64,000 nucleotides of DNA, from assembly GCF_000215935.2 (NCBI RefSeq), contig NZ_AFNU02000003.1, positions 299,903-363,902 on the forward strand, written 5' to 3'. Below the pieces are notes generated by a model. It saw only the letters and a list, made by a program, of their open reading frames with translations. It was not told where the DNA came from and made no database searches. Of the stretch, positions 63,541 through 64,000 are shown one piece after another. The stretch's first letter is position 1; each line of letters opens with the position of its first letter. A program made the position numbers and the translations under genes. Source of the stretch: Haloplasma contractile SSD-17B. GTDB taxonomy: Bacteria; Bacillota_I; Bacilli_A; Haloplasmatales; Haloplasmataceae.

Positions 63541-64000
63541 TTGAAGTTTAATAGAAAGATTGAAATAGTATTTAATCATAAGACAACTTTAATACTAGAC
63601 AGTCAAAGTCAAATTTGTAATTCATTATATAACGAACTATTAGAAACAATTAATCAAGAATATAAGAACAATCCCAAGGATGCTACGTTATTAAAGGGAC
63701 GGAATCTACGCGACCTGATACCTATACTCAAGCAATCAAAGCCATACTTAAAAACCGTTTACTCCTCCCCCCTCAAGAATGTAGCATTTCGCCTACTCGA
63801 TGCATTTAAGGAATTTTTTAAAGGAGAAAGAGGATATCCAAAGTTTAGAGCCCAAAAGAGAAAGTGGTTTTCACTACTTTATGATGAACCGTTTAAAGGA
63901 TATAAACTTAAGGATCGACAATTGTTACTAAGCCTAGGAAAAGATAAACACAACAAACAAATAAAAATAAACGGTGTATTAAAAGGGAATTTAAATCTAA
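63541..64000 (+). CDS. tnpB: RNA-guided endonuclease TnpB (IS200/IS605 OrfB family), partial
   Basis: A TTG start behind GGGGGAGGTGAT opens a frame that remains open to the window end (153 codons). The product begins MKFNRKIEIVFNHKTTLIL and shows the OrfB N-terminal helical domain: LYNELLETINQEYK, LRDLIPILKQSKPYLKTVYS, SPLKNVAFRLLDAFKEFF and the characteristic RGYPKFRAQKRKWFSLLYDE. This matches TnpB N-termini, where a run of 'xxG...PKFR' precedes the strand-rich region. The RuvC catalytic residues and zinc ribbon are outside the window, so activity cannot be judged. TnpB uses an RNA from the element's right end as guide. Confidence 0.88.
   Translation, partial: MKFNRKIEIVFNHKTTLILDSQSQICNSLYNELLETINQEYKNNPKDATLLKGRNLRDLIPILKQSKPYLKTVYSSPLKNVAFRLLDAFKEFFKGERGYPKFRAQKRKWFSLLYDEPFKGYKLKDRQLLLSLGKDKHNKQIKINGVLKGNLNL

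Larger units (their letters stand above)
63316..64000 (+). mobile_element. IS200/IS605-like element (tnpB-only or left part), truncated by window end
   Basis: Begins where the ATPase homology ends and runs off the window. It carries short internal inverted repeats near its left side (AAATCTA 63345-63351 with TAGATTT 63374-63380), a terminator-like hairpin at 63414-63451, a promoter and a tnpB gene. No tnpA-like Tyr or Ser transposase is seen before tnpB, so it is a tnpB-only type or has tnpA elsewhere. The exact left border is not determined. Confidence 0.6.

Overview
The window is AT-rich DNA, roughly one third G+C, from a low-GC Firmicutes relative. The evidence is a PolC-type replicative polymerase, KtrA, an FMN-riboswitch riboflavin operon, strong AGGAGG ribosome binding sites, TTGACA/TATAAT promoters and U-tailed intrinsic terminators. 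TGG-coded Trp and normal TGA stops show the standard genetic code. A deep Bacilli/Mollicutes-border lineage such as Haloplasma is my guess from gene content and composition, not a demonstrated identity. I found no tRNA, rRNA or CRISPR array.

Left part (1-19.6 kb) is mostly housekeeping. It holds an acidic repeat lipoprotein, polC, a small membrane protein, two paralogous GIY-YIG-like proteins (one probably frameshifted at its start), a DUF429 protein, ktrA, a DUF441 membrane protein, a heterodimeric ABC exporter, thpR, a glycerophosphodiesterase, an unrecognised protein and an EF-G-like GTPase with a His-to-Tyr change in switch II.

The 19-26.5 kb block is a disaccharide-use operon on the minus strand: binding protein, two permeases, GH65 phosphorylase and beta-phosphoglucomutase, with a divergent AraC-type regulator. 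Together they would import a disaccharide, phosphorolyse it to beta-glucose 1-phosphate plus a free sugar, and convert the phosphate ester to glucose 6-phosphate. No ATPase gene is present.

The 27.5-45 kb block is a cell-surface polysaccharide locus on the minus strand: CpsB-type phosphatase, Wzt/Wzm exporter, two GT4 and two GT2 glycosyltransferases, WecB and WecC (UDP-ManNAcA synthesis), a heparinase II/III-like lyase, DUF2304 and a large membrane protein. A kdgA-kdgK pair with its own promoter, terminator and operator-like repeats sits inside it.

The 45-56.9 kb block has a CDF metal transporter, a BCCT betaine-type transporter with an unusual upstream region, a DUF624 protein behind an operator-like promoter, a decayed membrane-protein gene, a 35-residue membrane microprotein, an acetyltransferase and a four-gene operon of 2-hydroxyacyl-CoA dehydratase-activase-like proteins without an obvious partner enzyme.

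The right end (57-64 kb) carries the ribDEBAH operon under an FMN riboswitch with tandem terminators, a HAD phosphatase that could supply the missing dephosphorylation step, and an FtsX/MacB-type ABC system. The ATPase gene of that system is cut off after its Walker A motif. A TnpB-encoding IS200/IS605-like element follows and runs off the window.

Most interesting for follow-up: the activase-like operon, the long-range repeats in the riboflavin leader, the sense/antisense small-gene arrangement near 27.2 kb, and the TnpB insertion.
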